Below, piece after piece: positions 1-14,200 of a stretch of DNA of 64,000 nucleotides (positions are counted from its first letter, which is position 1; each line of letters begins with the position of its first letter). The DNA comes from Eucalyptus grandis. Taxonomy: Eukaryota; Streptophyta; Magnoliopsida; Myrtales; Myrtaceae. Where the stretch lies: the NCBI RefSeq assembly GCF_016545825.1, contig NC_052619.1, forward strand, positions 14,151,501-14,215,500. The letters are read 5' to 3'. The notes under the pieces are model-generated. The model ran no database searches and was not told where the DNA came from. It worked only from the letters and a program-made list of their open reading frames with translations. Position numbers and translations under genes: made by a program.

Positions 1-2263
1 TGTGGATGTCTGCTCCCTATTTCGAGGGATTAATTCAAGTTTGCATAAATCGCATTAAAATTTTCCTTCAGATACAAAGAAATGTTATTTCCTATATTCT
101 CGAGGATTGATGTTGGAGTTTGCTCTGGTGGAACAATCAGATGGAGCCTTGGAGTATGAAACACATATTAGGTTTCATAAATTCATGTCCATGAACTTGC
201 CGCACGAGATCACTTTTTCCTCTTCATATCAACAACAGAAACAACTTGCCAACTATGGAAAGTGCATTCATTCTTTTGACTGGAAATGTTCACGATGCTC
301 TATCCAACATAACTTTACTCGTTGGAGTGGAGATCAAATGGACTTTAATACTTTCTTTGTACAATATTATGGGGTTTTTAAGGCGTCCTTGTATATTTCC
401 TATGATGGATAGAATCTTTTAAAGAAATATACCTATCGGCAGGAGTTGCCTCTTAACCTAACTATTTCAATAAATTTATGGAATTTAGTCACACGTCTTG
501 TTTTGATCTTTCGAAAATCTTTTATATGCCAATGCATTGAGTAGTGGGGGTTTGCTTGACTTGGGGATTGATAGGGGTGGGTTAACCACATTAGAGACAG
601 TTTCTATTTTTCGAATTTAAAAGGAAGAATCCAGTGATTTTATCAAGAAATTGGACTGCTTGTCAATGAGACCCTCATGTTTTCATTGATTGAAGCAGCT
701 GGCTATGCTATCAGCTCCCATGTTTTTATTGACATACTTCGTGGCGAGAGTTTATTTACATTGAAATCACTTTGATTCGAATTACCATGATCCTCCCCAT
801 ATGACATGGAATTCAACTGAATATATAATGAAGCTGAACTGCATGTTGCTTTGGAAAAAGTTCATCAATTGAACAAAATAGGGTAAATTACCCCACAAGT
901 CCTAAAGCTTTTGTATGAAATGTAATCAGAGAATACAATGATCGAAGGAGGTAGTCGGAAGCCGTACCTTCTGTTAGCATGAGACTAGAGTGAGAAGGGA
1001 TTCAGTTGCTTTTGAGCTAGTCTCTGTGTGCATGAATGTTCTGTGCCCTAAAAGCCATGTCAATGAAACACGTGTAACAGGAAGTTTCTCTCTTCTTTCC
1101 TTTCTTTTATGCCTAACTCATTGGTTAGCTCAGCTGTGATGTGAAGGTCTGTTGAAAATGCATTTATTCCTTACTTGAGTTAAGCCCCTTCTCTTGTGGC
1201 TTAATTCCCATAAGATCGTTTTCTGGCCATGTTGATTTGCACCTCAAAAGAGTGAATGAAATTTATTACCGTGCTTATTTAGGGAAGCTGTTATAAGGAA
1301 CTTGATCTTATTTAAAATGTTGTTGGTTCTCTTTTGGAGACATCAATTTTGTCTTTACTGCTTTCCTGCTGTATCATTCTAATGGCAGCCCAACCTTGAG
1401 TTTGTTGGTTCTCTTAATCTGTCTTAACTGATTAAGCCCGATAATTGGCCTTGCCATCATAGCTTAATGATGCTTGAGCTTTATCCATGGCACCCTTACT
1501 CCACTCAATTTCATGTTTTTCAAATTGCAAAAATGCTTATGAGTATGGTTGATATGTAGATTTATTAAAGAATGCTGGTTCATTTATTGATTGTACCCAA
1601 TGTTAAGCAATTATGTTTGACATATTGTGGTCTGTACTTTAATTTAGGTTGTAGAGGAAAGCAGTCATCTAATAGGGTATTACAGTATTGGTCAAGAGTT
1701 CCATTTTTATGATTTCCTTTCCTATATATTATTCCTTTTGTGGCTCCTCTTTTAAGGCTCATATTATATTTCTCTAGAGCTTGAGTTGGTAGATGAAGAC
1801 ATTATTTATTGTTAACTGCTGTAATATCCGGTAGTCAAAGAGCTAAAAACAGCACTGCCATCCAAGCATACTGTCATCCCTTTCTCTGGGAGTCTTTCTT
1901 TCTAAAAGGTATGGGAATAGGTATAGTCATCAGATCTTTCCCAGGCCATTAGCAACAAAGAAGATGCTTTTCTCAATTGATGTCTTAAATAACACAAGAA
2001 AGAACAATATTCAATTCTTTGAATAGAGATATGTGGTTCTAGCTTCATGTTTCTGTTGCTTTTGCTACCGGTTTGAGTTTCAACCATAGGTTCAAAATAA
2101 TGTTTTTAGAGTTTTGGTCGATGGCATATTGGGATCCTCATTTCTTCAGAAGAATTGCATTGACAAGTTGATATTCTTGTTAATAACTTTTTTGTCTAGA
2201 TGCATTCTTAATAACTTAGAGTTGTGAACAAGTGCTTATTCTGTTGCTTCAGCCACTAGTAAG
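1..2263. other. Upstream region of the BRWD-like gene; no coding gene recognised
   Basis: I see no recognisable protein here. The longest open frame, about 100 codons at 107-412 on the plus strand, matches no family I know and has no splice-consistent neighbours. The stretch is AT-rich and T-tract-rich, like intron or untranslated leader. It probably holds the promoter and 5' untranslated exons or introns of the gene that starts at 2264, or the 3' end of a gene outside the window. I cannot choose between these from sequence alone. Confidence 0.4.
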
Positions 2264-5200
2264 ATGGATTTTCCGAAGTGTGCTTCTTCTGGTGGAGCAC
2301 TTTCTTCTAGCATGGGACCTTTGATTTTCTCTAATAAGGTGCATGAAGTGGTTGAAATTGGAAGGCCAGCGAGAGCTTCTGGTCATGCTGTTGAGACTGA
2401 TGTTGATGTAGACCTCAGAGAAATATACTTCTTGATCATGCATTTTCTGTCAACTGGACCATGCCAGAGAACCTTTGGCCAACTCCAGAATGAACTTTTG
2501 GAGCATCAGCTGCTTCCTAGAAGGTATCATGCTTGGGCTTCTAGGAGTGGAATTAGAAGTGGGGATGAGGATGATGATGGCATCTCTTTCCCTTTAAATT
2601 ATAGTAATCTGGTGGAAAGGTATGTTAGCTTCTACTTTCTAGCCTTGTATCTTTTCGCACCAATAGAATTTAAATTCCTATCATCCATCTGAATCAATCG
2701 TGGGATTTGCATTCACAACATCTGTGCATTGCGTGGTTTGGTGTTAACCTCATGCTTTATAAGTTTGCTATATCTCAAATAGTATATAAAGTAGATAGAA
2801 GCTAGATATAATGTCATGACCTGTTATCTGGAGTTGTTCTTGCGACTTTCTTTTGCTACTTGTTAAGTATTCAAATGATGTTCTTTGTTAATATCCAAGC
2901 CCAGTTTTTTTGGTAATTTGTGATCTTGTCTAGAATTGACTGTTCTAATCAACATGAGAGTTATCAAAGCTTCTTAGAGTTCACGTGGTGGGGCTGTAGT
3001 TTGAGGGGGAAAGAATCAGAAAGTGAGACGCAGAAGGAGATTGAATTCAGGCTGTAGTTATCTAAAAGCACGAGACATCAGTGTCATTTACAGCAGCGTG
3101 CTCCTTCATATTATTTTTCAATAGATAATGGGAACTGAACCACCTGACACTGTGTATGAATAGGTATCCTCACATTGGGAAAGACCACCTGGTAAAGCTT
3201 CTCAAGCAACTGATGCAGTATACAGGCCATTTAGTGCAAGACAACGTTGGGATAAATTCACTCAGTGCTGCTGATGTTCCAACATTGCTGGGAGTTGGTT
3301 CCTTTTCCTTGTTGGATGGTATGTGATGTTCTGTGGCAGTTCGATTTCCTATTTACTGTTTCTTCTGATAAAGTAAATCCATCTATTTGTTCAACATTGT
3401 GCCCTGTTTACAGTTGTAATCTATTTTCTGCATACTGTTGCCTGTTATTATATATTTTCAGCTTACCACATAAGTTTTATGTAATGTAAGCTTTTTTTCA
3501 TTTACTCCCGAACCATTTATGTTTCATAATAGAGGATGAGGTTTTACATAGGATTTGAACTGATAAACTAGACACTAAAAGATAGATTGCACATAGAGGA
3601 GGCTCCACATAGGCACCCAAAAAATGCTTCATAAAGCCCAAATTTGTTGCCAAATAGAGGAGGGCTCACATAGGATTTGAACCAATAAACTTGACACTAA
3701 AAGACAGATTATACTGACCAAAAATATGATTTGTCCAAAATTAATGGTGGGCTCATATGTTATCTAGATAAGTGTAAGAGCTCCTATATATCTGCATTTT
3801 GCATGAAACACACACATAAACAAATTGTATTCAACATAAAGTATTTGAGGTCTTAGACAATAGAGGACAAGCTGCACCTATATGGGATTTGTCATAATGG
3901 GCTCATGAGTTATATAGATGAGTTGAAGAGACTTAGTATATTTGCACCTTGCGCAACAACATACCTATTATTATTCATTTTAGTCCAACTTGGGACAAAT
4001 TTATTTAATATAAGCCTTCTTAATCTCACTGTCTGTCAATTAAATTTATCGTAAGCATTTTTTACTTTGTTAGATTATGTATGGTCATAATAGGTGTCAA
4101 TTGTAGTCATGTATAATATACTTGAGGGCAAAACAAAATAGACAAATAAAATACAGACAAAAAAAGTGCAATGTAAAAAAAGATATGTGCCACGTTGGTA
4201 TATGTCTTGAAAATGAATGTTAAAATGTGTCGAAATAGGAGATGAGGACTGAGGACACTCAGCACACAAGGGATGCACCACGCATCAACACTACAACAGT
4301 TTTAGCAAAACTCAAGTTTATATCCTAGTCTGCTGCCTTGTGCTTGCACGGGTTCCACATTTTATTAACATACGTACAATTAATTAAATGTATTTAGTAC
4401 TAAAACTATCGCAAAGCTTACTTGAGTTTTATGATCAGTCTAATAAATTTAAAATATGAGGGAAAAAATGTATAAATGGCAAGTCAAATATACGCCATGG
4501 ATGAATCAAAGAAACACATTATGTGTTTTGCACCATTTAATAGTGAGCTAATTTAAATATTATGAACTTCAAAAATAAGATATTCTGAATTTATGACAAA
4601 TGAAACATACTTTACAGATAAGATCAAGTCCCATGCATGTCCATTGTTGGATATATGAGTGAATTCTCTCTTTTTGATGCATCTGTACGATTCACTTAGA
4701 TTATGGTAGACATAGCATTTGGACACAGCATTAGCACATGCTATTTATTACCTTTATGATGGTTTCCAGGTACTTATTGTGTGAACTCAATAGATTAAAT
4801 ATGGCAGCATGATTGATTTTATTTATAAGTAATTTACGACATCTTCACTGTTGTTTATTTTAATTTATATTGGTAATGAACTATGTAGATAGGTCCAAAG
4901 GACTTATCGTATTCACACTTTGCATGACAACTGCTCTATCCTTATCTGATCCACATTAGACTCATCAGGTGCAAATCGTGTTCAATATTAGTGCTTTTTT
5001 CAAATTTGCAGACTATTTACATTCATATTAGGTCTCAATGATGGACATGTAAAAAATGTTAAAGTAATGTAGCCAATCGCATAAACGCAATTTACACTTA
5101 AAAAGGCATGTCCAGATTGGCATATGTGTTGCAAATGAAGAGCAAAATGTGTAGAAAAAGTGATCATGGGCATGTCATTGCGCGCATTTTGATGCGGTAG

Positions 5201-8200
5201 GCATTTTGTATGAACCTCTACTTTAAATGTATCTATAAATATTGAAAATATCAGGTCTCTATTCCTGTTTTTATGCATGAGTGATATGTTTTTGCTAAGT
5301 GCTCTAATTTTAGTTTATTCTGGCCTGTTGTCTTTCTCACCTAGGATGTCTACTTTTATCTTTGGGCTAGAAAGTGACTTTCTTTTCCTTGATTAGCACC
5401 ATAGTCATGCTACTTTATGTAAATGTATTTAGGTAAAGATCGATAAAGTTATTAATATGCATATTTGTAGCCTATCTTTGATGAATGAAATCATACTTTT
5501 CTCCCTGGAAGTGCAGCATAGGAGGTTCGTTATCCATTTCATGTGGTAGCTTTTGGTTATATCTTCTTTTTGTGGTGACCCGGGAACCGCCGACAGCCGG
5601 CAGCCGGCAGCCGGCAGCGTAAACCCAGGGCGACCTGAGGGGATCCACCTCCCCTGGACCATGGGTGAGTCGCACAAGTGACCGCGGGGATTTGAACTCG
5701 CTCCCTTCTGGAAGAGGGATTGAGTGCAAACCACGCGACCACCAATGGGGTGGGTCTTTTGGTTATATCTTTATTTTTACAATAGTCAGTTTTCTTGCAG
5801 CAGTGGTCTACTGTTCTGAATTGTTCTTGATTGAGGTTTTCTTTCCTGTCCCTCAAGTGGCATTTATGAGGCTTGAGCTTGCATTTCAGCATATAGCCTT
5901 GATTTTGTCCTTAGTGCTCGCTGTAAAGTTATGTAAGGGATAATGATGAAACGTGCTCTTTAAAATTATTTTTGTTGTTCTTTTGGATCTGGCTTTTTTT
6001 ATATATTAAATTCTATCATCTATATAGGTTGATATCACCTTTTTTTTTCTTATGCTTAGCTTGATCTAATAAATACACTTTGAATTTGACCTATCGATAA
6101 GAAGTTTAACTTCTGATCGATGATTTACAGCTGACAGGAGCAAGGTCAATAAGCAACTTAAGCGTCTACCAGCTTACTTGCACTGGCCACATATGCGGGC
6201 TGATCAGGTCCGTGGGCTTGGTTTAAGGGAAATAGGGGGAGGTTTTAGAAAGCACCATCGTGCCCCATCAATTCACTCTGCATGTTATGCTATGGCGAAG
6301 CCACTGATGTTGGTTGAAAGGATGCAAAATATTAAGAAGCTAAGGGGACATCGAGTTGCTGTCTATTGTGGTAGGATTTCATGATAATTTATTTGAGAGT
6401 GAGGATGTATTCATCTCTTCTATTTTCTTTGATTCAGTAGTATGCTGCATTTGTTTATGTCTTTCTAAACATTCTGTGTTATTACATTTTTTATTCCTTG
6501 GAATTCTTTGTCCTTCTCTAGCTGGAAGATGTAAGGTCCTATCCTATCCTACTGTAAAGCTGCATCATGTTGTTGACAATATTTCTGCCGTCCTTTTCTC
6601 CTCTCCTCTCTCATGCCCACTTATACTCTATGCTTTGGGTAGTTTTCCTCTCCCTTTGCTGGAAACATATTGACAAGCTGACTGTTTTCTAGTAATTGGG
6701 GTTTCCCAGAAATCTGACTGGTCTTTTACTTGCAATTCCCTGGGAATACCAGGTTTTCTCTAAAATTCCACTCTTTTTGACTGCTTCCGTTCATGTGTCC
6801 TTGAGCCTTGTCCCAAGAAGGTGATTTAGTTGTCTAGTCGGTCCTTTGTCTAGTTACATCCCAGAATTTTATTATTACTGGGGTAGTTCTTAGTATATTC
6901 AAATGATAAAGCATGGATTCACTATGATATTTTCTCCAACGTCCTTGTATCTTGCAGCAATATTTGATCGATCAGGGAGATACGTCATAACTGGGTCAGA
7001 TGATCGTCTTGTGAAGATCTGGTCAATGGAAACTGCATTTTGTTTGGCAAGCTGTCGGGGACATGAAGTTAGTTACTTATTTCTGCATAATGAAATCAGT
7101 TTGTGAAACTTAGATGTTCCCCCCTTATTAATGCTAATTTCCTCATTGTTCATGCAAAATCTGAAGGGTGATATTACTGACCTAGCTGTAAGTTCAAACA
7201 ATGCACTGGTGGCATCTGCTTCAAATGACTTTGTTATACGAGTTGTAAGAATGTCTTGCTCTGTAGCTAACTGCACTTTCTTCTTTTCATTATGCGCATC
7301 CTGTGTCACGATTGTTATTGTTCTTTTGCTTTACAGTGGCGCTTGCCTGATGGATTTCCAATCTCAGTCTTGCGGGGCATACTGGAGCTGTCACTGCTAT
7401 TGCATTTAATCCGAGGCCCAGCGCTGTATATCAGCTATTATCGTGAGACCTCTTCTTTTTGTTACTTTTCCAATGATTTACCCCTTCTGTGATTGTATGT
7501 GTAAGGAGGATAATTTTGTTCATTTAATTTTTTTCATGTAGTTTCTCCATGTTCAAACTTTTGGAACGACAGACACAGTTTATACCTTGTACCGAGACAT
7601 CTTTTGCTTAAAACACTTTGCATAACATATAACAACAGTCTTTCTTGAGTCACAATAGCCAACTTATCAGAGTGAATGGATTATGTTGTTTATAATTATC
7701 CAGTACATATCTTGATGCTCCAATGGCTAGGACAGGGGGATGGTTGATTTTTTAAATGAGAGGATCAAAATCAATATTTTCCAATTAACCACCAAAATGT
7801 AGTGTCTGCTTTGTGATTCCACTAATTAGTTCAACCCCATTGAGGCCAACATGGTATTTGCAATTCATTATCATTTTGAAATTAGAAACATTGAGAAAAC
7901 TAGAAGAAAAGATACAAAAAAAATTCGTGTACATAATAGCTCTTTATTTAAATCTAGAGTATGATCAAAGGGTAATTATTTAACTCAGTTGCAGTGAATA
8001 CATAAGTCACTAATCTCTTGTTATTTGTGGGTTGCGGTGCTTAAAATGCAATGCTTGACAAGAAGTTGAAATTCAAAGCTGATGTGATTTGTAGGTAGTG
8101 GTCAATGCAAACTCATAGTTGGTATGCAGACTTCATCTTTTTACCTCTGCATTCCTTTTCTTGATTTTTTATACTTTCGCAAATGGATCTTGTTAACAAG

Positions 8201-11200
8201 TGCACTGGGGCAGTGGTTTACCATACTTAATAAGGAAATGTTTTCATTTCCAATGCACTTATTACATATAAAATGAGGATGATGGTGTACTGGAAATGAC
8301 AAAGTTTCTTCATTGAAGTGTTTAACAAATGCTCCTGGGGCACTTGTTAACAAAATCCTTTTATAATGAACTCCACATATGTGATGATTTAGCAATAGGT
8401 ACCAACGTGCTCACAGAAAGAGTGTAGCAAAGTTGAAAGTCTAGTTGGAGTTTGTGCACTTTAGAAGAAAATAATCAGAATGAGAATATTTGAAGGAAAA
8501 ATCTGTGTGACTTAGTTGAGAATAAGATGAGAGATTTTCTCTTAGGGGGTTTGGACTTGTCAAGTGGTAGATTCAGATCCTTCAGTAAAAAGAGTGACTT
8601 TGTGACGGTGGTGCAGGGTAAAGGAGACAGGAAGACCTTAGGAAACCTAGGCTTCTACTTTAAGGAAGGATCTCAAGTACTTAGATAGTAGGAAGGATAT
8701 GATTGTGAGTGCAGCCCCATGGCATGAAAGGATCCATGTGGTAGACTTTCCTTAGTATGAAGAGTTTGGTTGTCATTATTATTGCCGTTTAACCAAGTTA
8801 ACCAGCAGTAATCTTGTGGTTTTGATTGGATCTTTTATCATCTCCAAGTCAAGTGGATCACAAGTGAGGCATATGGTTTGTTATAAAATAGGCAGGCAGG
8901 CAGGCAGGCTCTGTTTGGTTTTTCTAAGACACTGGACAAACACGGGGCGCACTATGATTTTGCCTCTGTAAAAAATCTATCCCAACAAGTTATGCAGCAC
9001 ATTCGTCCTCCAATTTATGAAGTGTCCATTATCAGAATGGTGGAGTTGCTGATTTTCTTCTGGCGTCTCTAGTAAGCCATTGTTTCTATCATTTGTAGGT
9101 CATCGGATGATGGAACTTGTCGAGTCTGGGATGCTAGGTATTCTCAGTGCACTCCAAGAATATACCTGCCAAAACCACCAGATGCTATTGCCGGTCAGAT
9201 ATTTGCTTCCAGATCTGTTACTTCAAAACTGGTTTTGGCAATGAGAATGAGCCTAAAAACTCTCAAGCATGTTGCAGGGAAGAGTAGTGGTCCTTCAAAC
9301 AATGACCTTGCTTCTAGTATTGCCCCGCAAAGCCACCAAATACTATGCTGCGCTTACAATGCCAATGGAACTGTATTTGTGACTGGTAGCTCTGACACCA
9401 TTGCACGGGCAAGTTTATTCTCATGATCTGCCTAATGACATTCTCATGTCTTCTATTTATGCTGTTCTTAGTATTATACCAGTAAGTGATGTGGATCATT
9501 TGCGAAAAATAATTGTGCTATGGACTGTGTCACGGTTACTTTATTTTTTCTGTCATAGTTTCTTATGAAGATATATATGTATATATTGCAGGTCTGGAAT
9601 GCTTGTAAACCCAATTCGGATAATCAAGAACAACAGGTTCATGAGATGGATTTGTTATGTGGGCATGAGAATGATGTAAATTATGTCCAGTTTGGGTTAG
9701 TTAATCATGAAAATATAACCTTTTTCTATTTCATTTGGCAATTGTCACTGGATCTTTCTTTTTGGCCAAGGTTTGGTCTGGATCTTTACTTGGTTTCTTT
9801 TGTACATGCAGTGGTTGTTCTGTAGCTCCTCGATCATCAATGTCTGATAATTTGAAGGAGGATAATTTTCCGAAGTTTAGAAATTCATGGTATCTTGTCT
9901 TTTTATTTTTTGAAATTTGACTGCATATCTTATGACACTCTAAATTGCAACTGTCCTCTTTCATTTGTTTGATCTGTGGCTTCTTGCTTAACCCTTTGTT
10001 GATAATTAATCACATGCCTTAATGACACTGAGATTCTCAGGTTCTGTCATGACAACATTGTCACTTGTTCTCGTGATGGAAGTGCCATTATCTGGGTGCC
10101 AAGATCCCGCAAATCCCATGTGAGTATCTTCTAAACAATCCAACAAGAAAACTGTCAGTTGTGAATTTGATGGAGCATTTTCATTCATTTTGCTATTGCA
10201 TTGTCCATCAATCTTTTGGGGATTTTTGTTTTGAGGTAATTTTTTATTTTTTGGTTTTGGTCTCTTTTGCGTTTATAGGGAAAAGGTGGACGTTGGGTGC
10301 GAGCGTACCATTTGAAAGTTCCACCTCCTCCTTTGCCACCTCAACCTCCTCGAGGTGGTCCACGTCAGAGATTTCTTCCGACTCCTCGTGGTGTTAATAT
10401 GATTGTGTGGAGTTTGGATAATCGCTTTGTTCTTGCAGCTATTATGGGTAAAGGCCTACTAAACTTGAACATGTCTAAATGAAAATGTGATTTCCTTGTC
10501 TTAAATTGATGAAGACTTTTATTGCAGTTATTGTGTAGTCATATGCTAATTCTTTTATGCAATGTCCTTCTACTATGATGGAACCTTATCTTTTTCTCAT
10601 AAAGTATGAAAAATTCTCCAGAAATAGTGAAGTCACTTCCCTCTAGTAGATTGCCTGTCTTGTGATCCTTGGCAGTCTGCTTAGGACTTAACCGTCTTGA
10701 CAAACATACAACGTTCTTTAATGACTAGCAATAAGCATTCCTTCTTGTCTGAGTGCAAGATCTTGGTCCTTCCTCCAGTCTCTTACGCAATCTGGCCTCC
10801 TCATCTTATTGCATTTTCTCAGTTTGTAAATGAACTAATCATTAGTCAAGCAATTAATGTACCCCATATGTGCTTGTTTTTAGTTGTTTGACTACGACTC
10901 GTCTCTTTATTTTCCCTCTGATTTCTGCAGGTTTTTCTTAACTGAGTACTCATTATTATTACTTTTTTTACGATCAATGCAGACTGTCGGATATGCGTGT
11001 GGAATGCTGGTGACGGTAGTTTAGTTCATTGTTTGACTGGTCACAGTGCCTCCGTAAGTAGCTTCTTGATCCTGTCATGTTTAAGTTATAGCAGTCTCCT
11101 AATTAATAACACCGATAACCCATTCAAAGAACAAAATAACAAAAATATTATACAAAGCAATGTTTTGTTTATTTCACCACATTCTGTCTGTCAACAGCAT

Positions 11201-14200
11201 GCTTATTGTTCTATTTCCATTTATGTCATTTTACTGTTCAATTTCTCCTTTATTATGGAGTTCTTCTTAGTATATTTTGATTAGTTTCTTTTTTTTTTCT
11301 TTTTTTGACTCCTCAAGCCTTATGGGCATTATCCCCACCCTCAAAGAATCTATCTAGAAAACATTTGTTGGACTAGAAGCATGTCATTTAGTTTGTCTGA
11401 AAGATAAATTTCCCTATTCATAAATCTCTGTGGATGGATATTACTTTTTGAACATGTCTGTTGAATTTGATGGGTATAAAGGATGTTCCTACATAATATA
11501 TGATATGCTGAAGTCAAATTGCAGCCTGGCCCCTCTGGAGTAATTAATTTCATCTTTCTTTTGCTGCTGATCTCACAATGGTGGGCAAATCCTTGTTTAT
11601 GATCATCAAACTAGAGATCTTCCTTCAACTAGAAAAAAATTGATCAAGCGGGAAAACCCCTTGATTCACCTTCATCTTACCGAGAACCCTAGGACCAAAT
11701 TGACCAGAAGCTTGAGGATGAGATTTTGGGAACTCAGTTCACGTTGTTCCAAATTGCCATTGAATCTTCAGAATCGAAAAAGTATCATCAGGAGAGAACC
11801 GCTGAAGTGTACAGGAGGGATTGATCCTTTAGTTTTGCCCAAGAGCATCTAAAGTTCATAAAGAAAATTCTCAATTGAACTAGACTCGCAATTAGCATTG
11901 AGACCTGAGGGTGATTTATATTCTGGTGTTACAAAGGGAAGAATCTAGGTGTACAAGAAAAATCATATTACAAACCCGTAAGAAATCATTGTCGTTGTAT
12001 TGTTGGTGTCTTTGACTGAGAAGGAGTACCAAGCACAATCGACTGCCTTGTGATTGTTTTAACATCTTTATTCTGGAATTTCATCCAATTTACAGTCTGA
12101 TTTGACTTAAAAGCTCCGGCTCAGAAAAAGCTCCGGCTCAGAACTTAGTTGTTGTTCACTTGCAGTCTTATGTGCTGGATATCCATCCATTCAATCCCCG
12201 GATAGCAATGAGTGCTGGGTATGATGGAAAAGCTATTGTTTGGGATGTAAGTTCTATGGTTCTCAAAACCATTAATGCCAATGATTTTTTCCTTTTCGTC
12301 AATACGTTGCTTCAGATACTTTCCTTTCGTTTGTAGATATGGGAAGGCAGACCTATTCGGGTGTATGAAATTGGGCGTGTCAAGCTAGTTGATGGAAAGT
12401 TTTCTCCGTAAGTTTGAATATCTTCTATTATTGAGTAATCGTTCTCTCTCTCTCTCTCTCTCTCATGCACACGCACAGAGAAGAGCAAAAGGCTTTCTCC
12501 CTTGCTGCTAGTTCATTTTTTTAACTTATATTTTCACTCCTGAGCCTTGGGATGCTTTATCAACATGCGAAATTTATCATTCGTATTCATCTGAGAATTT
12601 CTTTGCGAGCAGCTCATAATTAGTTTGGGCTGATTCAGATAATTTTCTGGTATTTGTTGACCATTATCAACTTTCCTAATGTTTGTATGAAGAGGCTTAT
12701 GGAGTCTCAGAAGCCAGGAATAACCTTAGCATCAGAGTCTTTCATAGTTCAATCGTAGAAAAGATTTAATAAGGTTGGTTCAGAAATAACCAAGTATTAC
12801 ATCTTTCTTAGATTACTAGCAAAAATCAATATTGATTGATTGAGAATTGGAGAAACAAGTTGATCTCATGTTGTTGAGTTGCTTGGGATGCATTAGTTAC
12901 TGAACTAGTAACACAGGCCATCGCAGCTGCTATAACTTAATCAAGGTTGCTGTTTCTGTGCCTTTACATTTTTAATGCAAAAGTAGTCATATTATGGAAT
13001 TTATCAAGGAATGGGGGCATACTGCCTTTACAAACCATGCTGATGCTCACAACTTGTCGTCTCAGTAAACTATAAGCAACTAAAAAGTCAGCGGGATTGG
13101 AACACAACTCACGCCTGGCAAAGCTAAAAGGATACAAATTGTTTGTTAATAAGTTACAGTTAAATCTTAAGCTAATTGTTAATAGGGAGGGCTCTCAAGT
13201 GAGTATAACCATCTTTGGTTTTCTCACACTGTCTGATTTCTGACCATGGATGTTATATCAGAGTGCCAAAAAACTGTCTTTTGATGTTTGAAGTCCTTCT
13301 GTAATTCGTTACTGAATTTCTCCATGTGTGGATCGACGGCGACTCTCAATTTTATTTTTGTTCCTCTGGTTAGTTTTGCCACTGTACGTCACTGAGTGAA
13401 GCTTACTGTACATGTTTATCTATTGAAAGAGCTTTGTTATATAGGGATGGGACTTCAATTGTACTTTCTGATGATTTTGGGCAAATACATCTGATAAACA
13501 CTGGTGAAGGTGAATCCCAAAAGGATGCCAAATATGATCAGGTAGCTGAAATTTTTTTTTTTTTTTTTTTTTTTTTGAGCTAGTTTATTTCCTTCACTCC
13601 ATGGTGCAGTTTCATCCTTTAATTTTTCATAAATCCATGATTCCTTTTTTCTCCATACAGTTCTTCCTTGGGGACTACCGCCCACTTATACGTGACGCTG
13701 TTGGAAATGTTCTTGATCAGGTGAGTTTTCCAGTTTCTGTTGATTATTAATGCTAACTACTGGTTGGAGGCAAATTTATGAATCTATTTGAATCTGCAGT
13801 GTCCATTGTAGTGTGGGCATCTAGTTTAGCAGCAGGGTGTTGCTTGCTCTTTGATGAAACATCAGCTTTAAATATTTAATCATAAGCTGTTGGACATTGA
13901 ATCACTTAGCAAGGGATGCTTATGCATTGGAGACAGCTGGCACAATAGTTGACCATCTTAGTTAGTGATGCTTTTTGATGTCTCACTTGTTTTATCTTTC
14001 TTGTTCTAATCTCTTGAGAGAACTCACTGCTCAGGCATTATAAATTAGTATTTCACCTAAACCTAGGATTCAAGTTTCTGGCGCCTCATATAGTTCCACC
14101 CTCTGAATTTACTTAGAGATATGCTTGCAGTACGGTTGTCTTAGATATTTACTTAGAGATACACTTTCAGTACGGTTGTCTTACATACAGGAGTCACAAC

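Larger units (their letters stand above)
3319..6130 (+). other. Intron 2 of the BRWD-like gene, enlarged by repeats
   Basis: This 2.8-kb intron lies between exon 2 (ends in GAT-G before GTATG) and exon 3 (after TTTACAG). It is the longest intron of the gene and has clearly been enlarged by insertions: diverged internal repeats at about 3530-5200 and a SINE at 5566-5755. I see no open frame in it that belongs to a known protein. Confidence 0.75.

Noticed and set aside
107..412. 101-codon frame near the left edge
   Set aside because: No family match, no splice-consistent neighbours, AT-rich codons; probably chance.
5640..5740. Possible tRNA gene on the minus strand
   Set aside because: A and B boxes are present, but no complete cloverleaf; the target-site duplications show it is a SINE.
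5429..5943. Overlapping frames on both strands in intron 2
   Set aside because: They lie over the GC-rich SINE and have no protein match.
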